Assembly: GCF_001426665.1 (NCBI RefSeq)
Contig: NZ_LMEY01000012.1
Coordinates: forward strand, 434,001-498,000
DNA from: Rhizobium sp. Root1334
GTDB lineage: Bacteria > Pseudomonadota > Alphaproteobacteria > Rhizobiales > Rhizobiaceae
Length of the DNA: 64,000 bases
Direction of reading: 5' to 3'
This document shows positions 62,603 through 64,000 of this stretch, piece by piece; the stretch's first letter is position 1; every line of letters starts with the position of its first letter. Below the pieces are notes generated by a model, which worked only from the letters and a program-made list of their open reading frames with translations, was not told the origin of the DNA and did no database searches. The position numbers were made by a program, and so were the translations under genes.

Positions 62603-64000
62603 TTACTCGACCGTGTATTTCAACGTTCCCAAAGACCAGCGCACGCCGCGGTTTTCGGCATCTCCAGTCCAGGCTGTCTGAAGTCTTGCGATAATTTCGC
62701 TCAGAGAATGCCGGGCATCGAGTTCGGCTGTCAGGCCCTGCGCCGATGGGACGGTATCCTTCAAATCCACCGGATCGCTGACAACGATGGCGACCAGCAT
62801 ATTTTCGCCTTGACCGTCAGCCTCGAAATCGAAGCCGTAATAGTCATCCGGTATCGTCAATGTCGAACCGGCCGAAAGCGGCGTGATTTTCTGGGCCATG
62901 TCGTTCGGGAAGATTTGCGTCGCCATGCCCTCGCGGTTCACGTCCAGAAGGACGAGGTTGCCGTCATATTGGCTCGTGACAGAAATCTTGAATGGCTGCC
63001 CCTTCTTCAGCTTCGAGCCGGTATCGAGCGACACCGTGACGTCGCCGGTATCCGCCTTGCCGACGATATCTCCAATCGCCGTGACGGGATCGGCATCGAC
63101 ATAAGCCGGGACTCCACCAGCCTCGACCTTGGCCTCCTGATAAACCGGCTCGGGCTTGTCGTGACGCTGATCCGCCGCCGCCTGTTCTGTTTTGTATGGC
63201 TCCGGCTTGGCGATGCTTACACCGAGGACGTCCGGCACGCTTTCCAGCTGCGGATCGAGATTGTCGCAATCCTCCAGCGTCAAGCAATACTCCTTCGATT
63301 TCCGGGTCACGTATTCGAAGAGCTCGGCATTGCTGACAAGGCCGTTGCCATTCGCATCGGATTCTCCCGGTGCGTAGCCGGCTATGTAAGCGGATGTAAA
63401 AACACCGTGCCGGTCTTCGATCGGCAACCGGACATCGTCCCAGGCGACCTGATAGGCAGCGGCGGCACTCCACGCGGTCAGGCCACCGGCCGTCAATTGC
63501 GTGGGTTTATCGACAACGCCGAGATCGATGCGAAGGCCCCGGGTCGACGGTTGCTTGTCTGCCTTGGCAAACGGGCGCGGCAGGTAGCGCGCACCTTGCA
63601 AGCCGGACACCGCCTGCGGCGACAATGACCGCGTTATCGTGCCGGAATGGCAGGCATCGATCACCAGCGTCACCGCCCTGCCCTTCAATTTCTCCAGAAC
63701 CGCCTCAAGCTCGTCATCGAGAATGACATTCGTCCAGTCGTCGTCGCCGGCCTTGATATCATAGGTCGAAATGGCCTCATCCATTCCGTCTTCCTCATCA
63801 CCGCCGGTGTCCTTGACCTGCAGGCCATGCCCGGAAAAATAGAGATAGACGCGGTCGCCGGGGGCTGTTCCGGCAACCAGCCATTCGTCCATGGACGACA
63901 GCATTGCGTGCCTTGTGGCCTTTTCATCCGTCAGAACCCGGATCGCCTCGGGCTTGAAATTCAACGTGCCCGTCAAAAGCGCCTGAATTGCCTTTACGTC
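62603..64000 (-). CDS. Caspase-like (peptidase C14 / orthocaspase) protein, start beyond window
   Basis: The frame is open at the right edge, so the N-terminus (signal peptide and first p20 strand) is missing; about 466 codons are visible. The p20-like domain has the catalytic His in YLYFSGHGLQ and Cys in TLVIDACHSG, the dyad of bacterial metacaspase relatives. Further on GVFTSAYIAGYAPGE is followed by a 12-residue EF-hand-type loop DANGNGLVSNAE and YVTRKS. The C-terminal part (from about GQPFKISVTSQYDGNLVLLDVNREGMATQIFPN) looks like DUF4384, a beta-rich domain common after such peptidases. Cell location and substrates are unknown. It is convergent with the aap operon and shares its terminator. 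Confidence 0.85.
   Translation of the reverse strand, partial: DVKAIQALLTGTLNFKPEAIRVLTDEKATRHAMLSSMDEWLVAGTAPGDRVYLYFSGHGLQVKDTGGDEEDGMDEAISTYDIKAGDDDWTNVILDDELEAVLEKLKGRAVTLVIDACHSGTITRSLSPQAVSGLQGARYLPRPFAKADKQPSTRGLRIDLGVVDKPTQLTAGGLTAWSAAAAYQVAWDDVRLPIEDRHGVFTSAYIAGYAPGESDANGNGLVSNAELFEYVTRKSKEYCLTLEDCDNLDPQLESVPDVLGVSIAKPEPYKTEQAAADQRHDKPEPVYQEAKVEAGGVPAYVDADPVTAIGDIVGKADTGDVTVSLDTGSKLKKGQPFKISVTSQYDGNLVLLDVNREGMATQIFPNDMAQKITPLSAGSTLTIPDDYYGFDFEADGQGENMLVAIVVSDPVDLKDTVPSAQGLTAELDARHSLSEIIARLQTAWTGDAENRGVRWSLGTLKYTVE

Overview
The window is a stretch of core chromosome from an alphaproteobacterium of the order Hyphomicrobiales, most likely a Rhizobiaceae member (Rhizobium/Agrobacterium/Sinorhizobium type). 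This rests on the ExoR exopolysaccharide regulator beside xthA, the four-gene general amino acid ABC transporter aapJQMP, an EipB envelope protein, a PopZ-type pole organiser, LpxI in place of LpxH, a poly-hydroxybutyrate phasin, and the gene order dgt-argS-SPOR-nagZ-scpA-scpB-tatA-tatB-tatC. Coding density is high and GC is moderately high. I see no rRNA or tRNA gene, insertion sequence, prophage, CRISPR array or integrase.

Layout. 1-10.8 kb (minus strand): a co-directional block for protein export (tatABC), chromosome segregation (scpAB), cell-wall recycling (nagZ), a very large SPOR-domain division protein, argS and a dGTPase. 11-14.8 kb: erpA-type iron-sulfur carrier, cardiolipin synthase, xthA and exoR. 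15-28 kb: a FadL-like porin, valS, popZ, tolC, an isoaspartyl methyltransferase, a PagL-like lipid A deacylase, exbBD and comEC. 28.5-41 kb: gltA facing a long envelope block on the minus strand, read in transcription order pyrH-frr-uppS-cdsA-rseP-bamA-lpxD-fabZ-lpxA-lpxI-lpxB. It joins undecaprenyl and phospholipid precursor synthesis, outer-membrane protein assembly and lipid A synthesis. 41-44 kb: tsf, rpsB and eipB. 44.3-47.2 kb: a tight plus-strand set ridA-GDPD-GNAT-HIT. 47-55 kb (minus strand): PAP2 protein, azlCD, clpS-clpA, phasin, a DUF3126 protein, cysE and an alpha/beta hydrolase. 55-58 kb: a small zinc-finger protein with an FAD monooxygenase, then metC. 58-62.5 kb: the aapJQMP operon. 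62.6-64 kb: a caspase-like protein cut by the right edge.

The window looks like ordinary housekeeping DNA, and I found no clearly new multi-gene system. The more interesting signals are regulatory or architectural. The phasin gene has a well-formed promoter with two TGC-N3-GCA sites of the kind bound by PhaR. A perfect hairpin is both the gltA terminator and the 3' end of the lpxB coding sequence. A perfect stem-loop lies between aapJ and aapQ. Leader hairpins precede pyrH, clpS and metC. The SPOR protein carries a cytoplasmic region of about 620 residues. ComEC lacks a metal-binding beta-lactamase motif. The caspase-like protein has an EF-hand-type loop. Start sites were chosen from Shine-Dalgarno spacing and family N-termini, and several genes use GTG or TTG.
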